From Lonicera japonica (Eukaryota; Streptophyta; Magnoliopsida; Dipsacales; Caprifoliaceae), in the NCBI GenBank assembly GCA_021464415.1, contig CM038466.1:21391017-21455016 (forward strand): 64,000 bases of DNA, in the 5' to 3' direction. The number at the start of each line of letters is the position of its first letter. The stretch's first letter is position 1. The notes under the pieces were generated by a model. The model worked only from the letters and a program-made list of their open reading frames with translations. It was not told the DNA's origin and ran no database searches. Positions 12,117-21,668 of the stretch are shown piece after piece. The translations under genes and the position numbers were made by a program.

Positions 12117-13343
12117 TAAAAGCAGTTTTATATTTATCAACTTCAGCAATTTGAATTTGCCAATAACCAGATTTTAAATCAAATTTTAAAAATATAACAG
12201 CAGCTTGTATGGGAGCTAATAAATCTTTTTTATTAGGAAGAGGATATCTTATCCATTTTAAAACTTTATTTAAAGGTTTATAATTAATAACTAACCTAGG
12301 AGCACCTCTCTCAATTTCAGAAGCCTTATTGACATAGAAGGCTGTACAACTCCAAGGAGAATAACTCTTCCTAATGAGATCTTTCTCTATAAGAGAAGAG
12401 ATTTCAATTTTGCAGTATTCTAATGACACGGAATTCATTTGGGCTGGCCTAGCCTTAGTAGAAATATTTTTCTCATCAAAGTCTTCCTCATAAGGAAGGG
12501 GAACAATATGTTTCTTTCTTTCCCAAAAAGCAGTAGGGATATCACTACAAATTTCATGAATAATTCTTTCTTGTAGATTTTTAATAGAAAGTTTTGTTTT
12601 AGGATTATTGATTTGGAGATTTATATTCATGATTTTAATATCTTCCTGTAAATATTCTAAATGTTTTTCTTTAAACACAAGTTTATCTTTAACCTCATTA
12701 ACTTCCTTAATACGAGGTTTAGTAATAAATTTAAATAAAATTTCTCTATTGTCAAATTGTGTGACGAGTCCTCTCTCATCTTTAGTAAAGGGTTTTATAA
12801 GATTTAAAAAAGGAGTACCTAATATAATACGTTGAGATAGGTTTTTAATTAAGATAAAAGTACTTTTTATACACATACCATCATTGCAAACATAAGCATT
12901 GGATAGTTTAAAATTGATTTTGAGCTTATTTCCTCCCGCATTAGTCATAGATTCTGAAGTTTTCTCAAAATATTTAGTAGGGACTAAACCTTCCCTAATA
13001 CAATTCATATCAGCCCATGTATCAAGAAGGGCTATGTCTTTAAGGATAAAATCTTTATCCACAACAATAGTAATATTTATGTACCATTTCTGAACAATAA
13101 CTTGATCTATAAGGTTAAGAAAATTGTCACTAGTATTAAGGACCATAGTCTGAGAAGAACTTTCAGTAATAGTAGGAGATTTTTCTAAAATAGAGAGACG
13201 AAGTTTAATATCTCTAACCTCAGTTTTTAAACTATTAATTTCTATTTTTAGATCTGAAACAGTAACCTTTTTCTCCGGAGTTTTATAAAAACTTTCAAGG
13301 ATATTATGTAAAGAATATGGTTCTGTACTACCTCTATTTTCTT
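11164..13343 (-). pseudogene. V1 pararetroviral protease-RT-RNase H polyprotein fragment
   Basis: A single frame stays open from about 13343 to the stop at 11164; the first ATG is at 13146. In order it holds a charged linker, an aspartic protease domain, reverse transcriptase with the YIDD catalytic motif (near 12000), and RNase H with TDASDIGFGG. In the protease the active-site triad reads DTW instead of D-T/S-G, so cleavage activity was probably lost. The stop overlaps the start of ORF2 (remnant at 11084-11166), as in V2. The frame begins at the V1/V2 junction, so the movement, coat and zinc-knuckle parts are missing here. Confidence 0.85.
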
Positions 13344-13360
13344 ATGAGTGGAATATGGTC

Positions 13361-14313
13361 CAGTCCCATTTGGACATTATGAGTGGAATGTCATGCCATT
13401 CGGATTAAAAAATGCCCCTTCAGAGTTTCAAAATATTATGAATGATATTTTTACTCCTTACAGTACCTTTTCTATTGTTTATATTGATGATATTCTTATC
13501 TTCTCTAATAGTATTGACCAACATATTAAGCACATTCAGATTTTTATAAAAATTATAAAAAATGCTGGTTTAGTTGTTTCTGCAAAAAATATGAGTATTT
13601 TTCAAACTAAAATAAGATTCTTAGGCCACGAAATTACTAAGGGAAATATTATTCCTATTAATAGGGCTATTGAATTTGCAGATAAATTCCCAAATGAAAT
13701 TAGAGATAAAACTCAATTACAAAGGTTTTTAGGATCTTTAAATTATATTCGAGATTATTACCAGAATCTGGCTACAGATTGTATTCCTTTGTATGAGAGA
13801 TTAAGAAAAAATCCTCCTCCCTGGTCTGATAGACATACTAAAGCTGTCAAAATTATTAAATCAAAAGTTAAACAACTTCCTTGCTTAGCCCTCATTTCGC
13901 CTTATTCTTTTAAAATTGTTAAAACAGATGCTTCGGATATTGGCTTTGGTGGCATTCTTAAACAAAAATTTAAAAACTCTGATAAAGAAATCTTATCTAG
14001 ATTTACTTCAGGAAAATGGAATGATGCTCAGAAAAATTATTCTACTATTAAAAAAGAAATTTTATCTATTGTTGAATGTATTTCTGACTTCCAAGAGGAT
14101 TTATTAAATCAAGAATTTTTATTACGTATTGATTGTCAAGCAGCTAAATATGTGCTTGAAAAGGATGTAAAAAATATTGCTTCAAAACAAATATTTGTTA
14201 GATGGCAAGCAATATTATCAATATTTGATTTTAAGATAGAATTTATAAAAGGAGAATTAAATTCCCTTCCTGATTTCTTAACTAGAGAATTTTTGCAGGG
14301 TAAGGTCTCATGA
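13361..14313 (+). pseudogene. V2 pararetroviral RT (C-terminal part) and RNase H
   Basis: The frame starts abruptly inside RT, just before the YIDD motif, at the inverted junction. It then runs without stops through RNase H (TDASDIGFGG; IDCQAAK) to the TGA at 14311-14313. The N-terminal RT fingers and the protease are absent from V2. The ATG upstream at 13348 comes from junction DNA, not from the virus. The stop overlaps the ORF2 start as ATGA. Confidence 0.88.
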
Positions 14314-14393
14314 GTAGACCGCCAGGTTCCTCTTCCTCTTATAGAGGACAAAGAGGTAGAGGAGGTCCTCCTCGATTTCCTGCTCGTAATATT
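13361..14393 (+). repeat. Viral inverted repeat, right arm (1033 bp)
   Basis: Mirror copy of 11084-12116. The encoded proteins of the two arms differ at about seven positions. The inner edge (13343-13360) carries a short extra copy of TTATGAGTGGAAT, which also lies inside the arm at 13378, as in templated filler DNA. Confidence 0.9.
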
Positions 14394-15656
14394 GGCACTT
14401 CTGGGATTAAATCCCAGGCTTCTTCTTCTCAGGTTAAACCACCGTCCCCAGCGACGTTCAAAGAAGCTCTTAAAGAGGAAGTTCAAGTGGCTTTAAAAAA
14501 GCCCCAACAAGATTTTGTTCTCTATTTACAAGAAAGTGACCAAAGATTTGCTATGAACCCTAGGACTATTGCCCAAAGGTATTTTGAAAATAAGATGGAA
14601 TTCCCTCTTATTAGTGGGAAGACAAGAGATTATTATGAGGCTATTCTTAAAGATACCGAAAGCGTAGTATTCACGCATATGAATAGAAATGTGGGTTCAT
14701 ATAACTCCGAGATTGCGTTCAGCAAGGCCTTTATTAAAGGTGTCATAAGTATTGAAGAATGGGGATTAAATCCAAATAAAGAACAAAGCCTACGGACTCA
14801 TTATACAGATAATAGAACAGCCCCACATTCTTATAATTATTGGGACTATATTAAAGCCTGGAAAAAAGCCTTCTTATATCAAAACCAATATAATTCTCAT
14901 ACTTGGTTCTTCCGTATAGACAGCCTTAAAAGCGATGATTCTTATTTAAAATCTCTCCCTCACTGGTTCTTTCAGTGGTTTATTTTGTCTGGCCCAGAAG
15001 AAGATGTTCTTCCAAATAATTTATATGAACTCTTTATTGCTTATAGCAAAAATAATCCTAGGCTTCTTATTAAGGAGCAGTATCCTGTTAAAAACTTTGA
15101 ATTATTACATTTTTTTACTAATTATCATATTCCCTGGATATTCCAATGGAATTTTAATACTACTACCCGTAATAATGGGTTATTTCTCCTAGTCCGTGAC
15201 TATTATTATAAATGGTGGCAAAAATTTGACACTACTGAACTTATAGTTCAAATTAAAAAAGATCTTTTTGAATTTATTGAATTCAATAAACGGGCTGAGG
15301 ATGATGAAGCTTTCTTAAAGAAACAAAGTATTGAAAAAACTGAGTTTAAAACTCCTTCCCTTGCTTCTCTTAAAGAGAAATTTCCTAATACACCATTAAA
15401 AGAGCTTAAAGCCAAAATTCTTCAAAATTTAGCCTCACAATTAGATATGGATGAGGACATTATGTCTATTTCACAAGATTCAAAATCTGAGGTTAAATCC
15501 GAGCCTAATAATCAATTAATTAATATTGATGAAGAAGATTTCGCGGAGCCAAATGAAGATATGTCTACTCATATGGGAAGATGGCTCGCCCGTCTATATG
15601 ATGACGCAAACACTCCACCTACAAAAGAAGACAAAGGGAAAAATCAAGTGGAGTAG
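14310..15656 (+). CDS. Pararetroviral ORF2, 448-aa protein of unknown function
   Basis: The frame is intact from ATG to stop. Its ATG overlaps the RNase H stop by four bases (ATGA), which points to coupled termination and reinitiation. The N-terminus is rich in R, G, S and P (about residues 1-45) and looks disordered and basic. The middle is rich in W, Y and F with several charged helices. The C-terminal third is acidic (many D/E, about residues 365-448). No transmembrane segment, zinc finger or enzyme motif was recognised. A second ORF after the polymerase is known in florendoviruses without assigned function; I assign it by position. It is the only long viral frame here without visible damage. 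Confidence 0.75.
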   Translation: MSRPPGSSSSYRGQRGRGGPPRFPARNIGTSGIKSQASSSQVKPPSPATFKEALKEEVQVALKKPQQDFVLYLQESDQRFAMNPRTIAQRYFENKMEFPLISGKTRDYYEAILKDTESVVFTHMNRNVGSYNSEIAFSKAFIKGVISIEEWGLNPNKEQSLRTHYTDNRTAPHSYNYWDYIKAWKKAFLYQNQYNSHTWFFRIDSLKSDDSYLKSLPHWFFQWFILSGPEEDVLPNNLYELFIAYSKNNPRLLIKEQYPVKNFELLHFFTNYHIPWIFQWNFNTTTRNNGLFLLVRDYYYKWWQKFDTTELIVQIKKDLFEFIEFNKRAEDDEAFLKKQSIEKTEFKTPSLASLKEKFPNTPLKELKAKILQNLASQLDMDEDIMSISQDSKSEVKSEPNNQLINIDEEDFAEPNEDMSTHMGRWLARLYDDANTPPTKEDKGKNQVE

Positions 15657-15878
15657 TGGTTAAGAAAAAAATTGATGAGTTATTGCCTACTTTATTAAAG
15701 TAAAGGAAAAGCTTTATTAAAGTATTGGCTCCTTTGGACAATCGACTGCAATTTTCAAGCACACGCCACCAAAGGAATCTTGCAATTATTTTGCTTTCAC
15801 TGTACAAACACTGTTGCAATTATTTTGCTTTTACTGTGTAATATTACTATTTGCTTTTCCTGTTTGCTTTTCTCTCCC

Positions 15879-15886
15879 TATTTAAG
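15879..15886 (+). promoter_or_regulatory. Candidate TATA box of the viral pregenomic RNA promoter
   Basis: TATTTAAG lies after ORF2 and upstream of a pyrimidine-rich leader (CTTTCTCTCTC) and a polyadenylation signal. This is the expected order for the caulimovirid promoter, in which one transcript is terminally redundant. Assignment is by position and motif only. Confidence 0.5.
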
Positions 15887-15993
15887 ATAGGCTTGTGTGA
15901 TGGGAGGAGGGGTCTTGTTTTTGTTTTGTTTTTCTCTTTCTCTCTCTCTCTTTCCGCTGTTTTCTTTTCTTTTCTGTAAAAGCTGGTTTGTGA

Positions 15994-15999
15994 AATAAA
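15994..15999 (+). terminator. Candidate viral polyadenylation signal AATAAA
   Basis: AATAAA lies about 110 bases after the candidate TATA box and just before the primer binding site. That spacing would give a short terminal redundancy, as in known pararetroviruses. Confidence 0.5.
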
Positions 16000-16041
16000 A
16001 TTTTTTAGCTCTGTTCTTCATTCTCGATCCTTAGTCTAATT

Positions 16042-16054
16042 TGGTATCAGAGGC
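16042..16054 (+). other. Pararetroviral primer binding site (tRNA-iMet)
   Basis: TGGTATCAGAGGC closely matches the caulimovirid consensus TGGTATCAGAGCC, complementary to the 3' end of initiator tRNA-Met. It lies between ORF2 and the movement protein frame and marks the conventional start of the viral map. Confidence 0.8.
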
Positions 16055-16313
16055 AGGAATTAGTGGGACGTCGCCCAAGTCGCGTTGCAGCTCTAACCCT
16101 TTTAGCAAAGGTATTGCTTGTTGGTTATCTATGTTTGCGTAAATCGTTGACAGACGTGCTAATTTTATTGTTTCTGTTTATTAAATTTTTCCTCTTGAAA
16201 TGTTGAGCAGATCTATTTCTCGTTAAAAATATGTTCCCAGTTCTTTTATAAAGAACACTGATGATGTCGAATATTCTAATATAGAAAATAAACTTTTAAA
16301 CTGGCATTTACCT

Positions 16314-17531
16314 ATGGTTAAACCAAACAAAATTTATAATTCTGGAATGTTTGATTTTATCTCTTCTATGTCTATTAAAACTATTGAACAGACTATTCAT
16401 GTCGGTAATAATCTTGATCATATGCAGTTATTACATGAAGATGAAATCTTGCGTTATAAAGATAAATATAAATATATGCATATTGGTCTTATTCAAGTGG
16501 CTATTAAACCTTTAATTTCTCTAGGTTTAAATACCTCCTTATTAATTGCTTTACGTGATTGTAGACATAATAAATTTAAAGATTCCTTATTAGGAATAAT
16601 CCAGACTAGTTTATGTGATGGTCCAGTTTATTTTAACTGCTTCCCTGATTATTCTGTTTCTTTATCTGATAAAAATTTATTAGATGTTTTAATTTTAAAT
16701 ATTCAAATAAGTGGTTACGATTTAAAAGAAGGTAGTGAACCTTTAAATGTCACTTATAGAGTCCATTATAAAGTGATGAACACGCTTAGCCCTAATGCTA
16801 AACGATATGATCCCAAGGGTAAAACTACTCTTATTGAGACTAATTTATTAAAATCTGATATATCTGTGCCTAGAACCATTAAATGGAATGAAATTGAATT
16901 ACCGGAACAATGGCTTCTTGAAGCAGCAGCTCCTCCTACCCCTGTTGAAAATAAAAAAATTGAGGAGATTCTTCAATTTGATGATGGAAATGTTATAGTT
17001 AGATTTGATAATAATAAAACTTCTAGGTTATCAACCTCATCCAAAAGACCATATTCGGCCTCTTATTCTGAAAGCCAAAGATTTTATACTCCGGCTCCTA
17101 CTATTAGTTCTAGTATTCCTATCTCCAAAACCCCTATAGAGGCAGGAGTTTCTGGTACTAAAGACGATGAATTACAATTTGAACGAGTCATTAATTCCCA
17201 GCAAAATATTCCTCATGGTGTTTATTCTAAACCTTCAAAAAATGAACCTGATACTATTTCAGAATTAGGTTTTGCTATGAAACAAATTATGACTCTTACT
17301 AAAAGTGAATTTTCTTATAAACGAATTGATTGTAATACAGAATTTATGCAAGAAAAATATTCTAATTTTAGAAAATGGTTTTTTTCAGAATTTTCTGATG
17401 AACAAAAAATAAATTTTATAAGCATATTGATGACAATGAAGAAGTTATTCCTTTTGTCACATGGTTTTATAGTAATTATGAAGGTGATTATCCTACTATT
17501 TGTACTATTGACAGCTTTTATAAAACTTTAA
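16314..17531 (+). pseudogene. Pararetroviral movement protein (30K family) and linker, broken
   Basis: The frame encodes a 30K-superfamily-like movement domain in roughly residues 1-205 (conserved block around GLIQVAIKPL and the GPVYFNCFPDYSVSLSD region). A linker rich in S, T and P follows. The frame is open upstream to 16227 without an ATG, so the original start is lost or shifted. Near 17415 the sense frame shifts; the last 40 codons or so up to 17531 are out of frame, and the viral protein continues in another frame toward 18157. The gene is therefore defective as it stands. Confidence 0.75.
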
Positions 17532-18157
17532 AAACAGCTTCTGGAAGTATGGTCCAGTCTTTTTATCCTCCTACTGAAGCATTAAAAATAGAGGTAGGAG
17601 AAAATCAGACCTTAGAAACTAATGCCTTTTCGTCCAATATTAGGATAACTTCGTCCCATATAGGCCCTGATGATCTTAATAAGGTTATTAAGCAAAATAA
17701 TTACACTAACTTGCATATACAAACCATAGCAAGTCAATTAACTCGTATTGAGGAAGCATTAGAAAAGGTTCAAGCTTTCGAAGAAAAAAAGCCTGCTCCT
17801 ATTATAGAAAAACCTAAGGTAGAAACCTCTTATATTAAACTTGTTATAGAGATTACTGAGAAATTTAAACATAATGATAAAAACAAAGAAATAGTTGAAG
17901 CTCTTACTGAGAAGCTTGAGAAGCTTCGTTTATTTAATGGAAAACAAATTCTTCCAATCACCCAAACTGAGGATGTCTCTGAGTATGAGACTGATTTCTC
18001 CGATATCACTCAATTTAAAAATGAGTTATTAGCTATGGAAGGAGATCTTAATAAAATAACTTTCGGGAAAACCCATATGGCTACCCAAATGGCCCCAACT
18101 AGGACTTATTACCAGCGTCCTACTCCTCCTATTTTTAATAATAATGGCCCCAACTAG
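17432..18157 (+). pseudogene. Pararetroviral linker between movement and coat domains
   Basis: After the frameshift near 17415 the viral frame continues past an ATG at 17549 to a stop at 18155-18157. The protein is rich in K, E and T and contains a probable coiled coil (about 17690-17960), as is usual before the coat protein. A short tandem duplication of the ATGGCCCCAACTAGGACTTA stretch (about 18090 and 18145) lies at its end and destroys the frame. Confidence 0.65.
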
Positions 18158-18284
18158 GACTTACCGTTACCGTTCCAGCGTCCTACTCTAACTCAACGAT
18201 AATGTTATTTAGAAAGAAGAAGCTATTTTTAATCCTGTAGCTAACTTTAGTGCTAAAACCATTTATGAATGGCATATTGATGGT

Positions 18285-19440
18285 ATGTCTGAATATCAAA
18301 TATTAAGTCTATTATACAGAATGACTATGTATGGAACTGCTTGCAAAGCTAGTGGTAGTAGCGATAAAAGTGTTGCTGAATTTATGATTGCAGGTTTCTC
18401 TGGCCAACTAAGATGTTGGTGGGATAACGTTCTGACTGATAGTCAGAGAACTGAGATTAAAAACTCTGTAAAAATAGTTAATATTAATGTTACTACTAAA
18501 AATGAGCAAGGCCAGGATATTACCCAGGTTCAACCTAAAGCTGAAGAAAATGTTGTTTATTCTCTTCTCACTGCTATTGTGCAACATTTTATTGGTCCTC
18601 ACCCTACTATATTAGATAGAAGTAAGGATTTACTTATCAATTTAAAGTGTCCCACTTTAACCCATTTTAGGTGGTATAAGGATGTGTTCTTATCTAAAGT
18701 TATGACTAGAGAAAACGCTAATGCGGATTTCTGGAAAGAGAAGTTTATAGCTGGTCTTCCTACCTTATTTGCACAAAAGGTCAAAGATCGTATTAGTAAA
18801 AAACATGGTGGTACTTCTATCCCTTATAAGGATTATACTTATGGTTATCTTATTAGTGAGTGTATTGCTGAAGGTTTATCCCTATGTAATGATATTAAGC
18901 TTAAAGCTCAACTTAAAGTAGGGCTGGGATAATAAACCGAAAAACCGAAAACCGAACCGAAAAAACCGAAAAAAAACCGGTTCAGTTCGGTTCTTATTAT
19001 TAAAGTGGACTTTTTTACCGGTTCGGTTCCTAATAGTTATTAACGGTTCGGTTCTCGGTTCCTTGGTCAATTTAATTAAAGGAACCGTTAGGAACCGTTC
19101 TAAGGGTTTTAAACCGGTTTTTTAGCAATTTTAAGGGTTTTAACGGTTCTAACGGTTCTAACGGTTCCCCGAAGAACCGTTAGAACCGTTTTTGGCCGGT
19201 TCCTACGATTATTAATGGTTCTAACGGTTCTAACGGTTCCAACGGTTCCCCGAAGAACCGAACCGTTAGAACCGGTTCGGTTCCACTTTCGGTTCTTGAA
19301 AAAAAAAGCTAAAAACCGAACCGTTTTTAATTTTCGGTTCTCGGTTTCGATTCTTATCATTTAGGACAAGAACCGAACCGGTCCCAGCCCTAACTTAAAG
19401 CCTAGAATTTAACTGGTCGTAAAGAAATAGGAGAATTTTG
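18285..19440 (+). pseudogene. Pararetroviral coat protein core, interrupted by a MITE
   Basis: The frame 18285-18918 encodes the caulimovirid coat core; the GFSGQLRCWWDN block is characteristic. An hAT MITE at 18919-19392 cuts it near the end. Coat sequence continues after the right duplication (from about 19401) but with an in-frame stop and shifts before the zinc knuckle. Confidence 0.78.
18919..19392. mobile_element. hAT MITE inserted in the viral coat gene
   Basis: The 474-bp element has ends TAGGGCTGGGA and TCCCAGCCCTA, which are perfect inverted copies, and an 8-bp duplication ACTTAAAG on both sides (18911-18918 and 19393-19400). The inside consists of many alternating copies of AACCGTTCTAACGG-like and CCGGTTCGGTT motifs that can fold back. 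It is non-coding and postdates the viral integration. Confidence 0.92.
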
Positions 19441-19599
19441 TGATCAGTTTGCTTATGATCTTAGTATTCCTTATTCCAGGACTAAGAAAACTACTGATAG
19501 CTCTAATAGAACTAGAAAACACCATAAAAACGTAAAAAATCACATAAGAAAACCTCTCAACCTTCTACCTCAAGGACTCCTCATAGGAAGCCTGGGCCT

Positions 19600-20016
19600 A
19601 ATAAAAAGCCTAATATGAGTCAAATTATTTGTAGAAAATGTGGCAAGGCTGGCCACTATGCTAATAAGTGTTGAACTAAGCAAAAGCTTAGTGAAATAGC
19701 TGATGAAGGTCTTAAAAGGCAACTTATGGCGGTTTTATTGAACCCTAGTGATGATGAGGAAGAAAATGAAGAAGAAGAGGTTAATAACATTAGATCTGAA
19801 TCCCCTTCTGGCGAATTTACCAATAATTCGGAGTCTGATTCTGATTGCAAGTGCAAATCACAGACTGATTATTACAAGGCTATATTAGAAACTAATGGTC
19901 TTAGTATTAAAGTTTTAACTAAAGAAGAACAGTCTATCTTAGATCTTATAGATCAAGTTGAGGATAATAATGTTAAACGTAAACTTATAGAACAATATTT
20001 AGCTACGTTTAAAACT
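19600..20016 (+). pseudogene. Pararetroviral CCHC zinc knuckle and acidic linker, broken
   Basis: A CCHC knuckle (CRKCGKAGHYANKC) lies at about 19630-19671 and is directly followed by a TGA. An open stretch from 19726 encodes an acidic linker (EEENEEEEV) that would lead into the protease. The viral sequence ends near 20016 and runs into the duplicated host DNA, so the last 19 codons of that frame (to 20073) are host-derived. Confidence 0.8.
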
Positions 20017-20295
20017 TTCATAAGGTGCCATTTGATTGTTAGAAAAGTTAAACAGGAAAGTTATTCTCAATAATTAAAAGTGCAATAAAATGAAATAAAA
20101 AAAAATAAAATTACTTTTATGTATGCGTTTGGTTGACAACAAAATATAAATCATATTTGGGTAATTAAGTTTTATAGGATTTTTCACTTGAAACTTAGTT
20201 TTAAAAGTAATTTCAAAACATTCTGCTAATAAACAAGCTGACATTTTTGTTTAGGTAATTGAACTTCATAAATTTCTACTTTAACTTAGTTTTAA
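20017..20295 (+). repeat. Direct duplication flanking the viral block, right copy
   Basis: Near-identical to 10803-11083. It starts at the last viral base and continues into the rest of the small hAT-like element. Confidence 0.85.
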
Positions 20296-20574
20296 AAAGT
20301 AATTAAATAATAAGTAACTTGGTCTTAAAGAAAAAAACAAAATAAGTTATCTTTAAAAAAAAAAAAAGAAGAAGAAAATAACCACTTACAGGAAGGTTTC
20401 AAACTTCCAACTAACTGCAAAAGAACTTAGTAGCCAGGCTAACAATCGCTAAAGAAAGACATCATTTTCAATAAAGTCTCACACTTGAGAATTTAATAGA
20501 AAACTGTATTAATGGGCCAAAATTAGAGGCTTTGATATTCAGGGGGCCCTAGGCCACTGCCTTGGTCGGCCTTG

Positions 20575-21418
20575 TCCGTACGACAGAAAAGTTTTCCGAT
20601 TGATGGCCGGCGAGATCACGGAGAAAGAGGAGAGCAATGGACGGAGAGGTAGCCGAAAAAAAAGAGAAGAACTCACTCGCCGAAGAGGTGGCCAGAAAAG
20701 GAAGAAAGCAATGGCCAGAGAGATCTCCGGAGGAGGAGGGGATCAATGGTCGGAGGGTAGGGGAGTCATTGTCAAGATTAATATTTTTGAAAAATCAAAT
20801 CTAAAAAAATTATATTTTTAAAATTAAAGTCACTGTTATAAGTTATAATTGTAGATGTAATCGATGAAAAAAAAATATTTATGAGCAAAATGAGCAGTAA
20901 CAAATAAAGAGACACTAAAATATAAACGACACAGTCGTAGAATGTCTTGATTGTTCTAATCACAAATCGCCCCAAGTTTATCTCCGTTTCATTGTAAAGT
21001 TTGAAAACAACTCATTTTTATGAGAAGTTGGAAACATAAACAAGTGATTTAGTAAGAAGTTCTCCGTCATTCCTTATTTTTCATGGAAAAATTTTGTTCC
21101 CACCACCCAAAGAATTGGATTCAATGGAAACCCGAAAAAATAACAAAGCATCTTACCAAATTACTCATCTCATTTTCTAACTTCTTACAAAAGTAGCTGG
21201 TCAATTCCTTTGACCAGTTGTTCCGAGATTCCAGTTCTTTTGGATTTGCTAGTGTGGTTTGATGATAATATTTGCATTAATAATAAAAATTCATTGTATT
21301 AATATGGCAAGCCTTTGGTTAGTAACCATAAAATACAAATTAGGATTATTAGATGTGTATATATATATATATATAACTTTAGTGAGTTATATATTATTTA
21401 AATAGATAGATACGTTTT
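20575..21418. repeat. Low-copy repeat, copy A, right part
   Basis: Bases 20906-21418 match 33495-34015 in the last intron of the D2HGDH gene, and the beginning matches 31569-31670 (copy B). Copy B lacks the purine-rich 20620-20830 stretch. The GA-rich part carries short basic frames (about 65-73 codons) that I regard as chance. No gene is seen. Confidence 0.7.
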
Positions 21419-21668
21419 TGTAGAAAAAGTAGTGTATTGATCTGTGTTAATTTATAAGAGCCTCTATTGGGCTTATATATAAGAGATTCAATGAGTAAAA
21501 TAAGGAACTAATTAAATTAAAAAATCATATATTCTCTAATCTTGATTTTCTCAATATTCTGTAATCTTGATTTTCTCTCAATCACATCCCTAAACTTTGG
21601 GAAACAATTATTTACAGATCCCAGCACTAATCAGACCACAAATTAAAGAAAAAACATATTTTTCTACA
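21419..21668 (-). repeat. 3' LTR of a Ty1/copia element (250 bp)
   Basis: On the minus strand the LTR begins TGTAGAAAAA and ends TTTTTCTACA, giving TG...CA ends with a short inverted repeat. It is preceded by the polypurine tract (AGGGGGAGTG, plus-strand 21669-21678). The 5' LTR is not in the window. Confidence 0.8.

Larger units (their letters stand above)
11084..20016. mobile_element. Endogenous pararetrovirus block (Caulimoviridae, florendovirus/petuvirus-like)
   Basis: The block carries movement protein, coat protein, CCHC knuckle, aspartic protease, RT and RNase H typical of caulimovirids, plus a tRNA-Met primer site and no integrase. Two fragments lie head to head. V1 is minus strand, 11084 to about 13343. 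V2 is plus strand, 13361-20016, and runs from RT through ORF2, the intergenic region and the primer site into the movement and coat genes. V2 thus crosses the point where a linear map of the genome would begin, as expected for DNA derived from circular or tandem viral DNA. A separate ORF2 after the RNase H is the arrangement I associate with florendoviruses; this genus call is inference. Several frames are broken, so the copy is defective. Confidence 0.88.
10748..20574. mobile_element. Small hAT-like element (copy A), split by the pararetrovirus block
   Basis: The left end CGGGGCCGGCCTTAAAATT and the right end GGTCGGCCTTG match the ends of copy B at 24938-31568, which has a clean 8-bp duplication. 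In copy A the flanks are degraded (TCCGTACG on the right). Without the viral block and the duplicated 280 bases, the element would be about 616 bp. It has no coding capacity. Confidence 0.65.

Noticed and set aside
13348..13360. ATG at 13348 as the true start of the V2 polymerase frame
   Set aside because: The bases come from the filler at the viral junction; the homologous protein in V1 continues far upstream.
20600..20821. Basic 73-codon frame and its antisense partner
   Set aside because: It comes from a purine-rich GGA/GAA stretch absent from copy B. Low complexity gives open frames on both strands.
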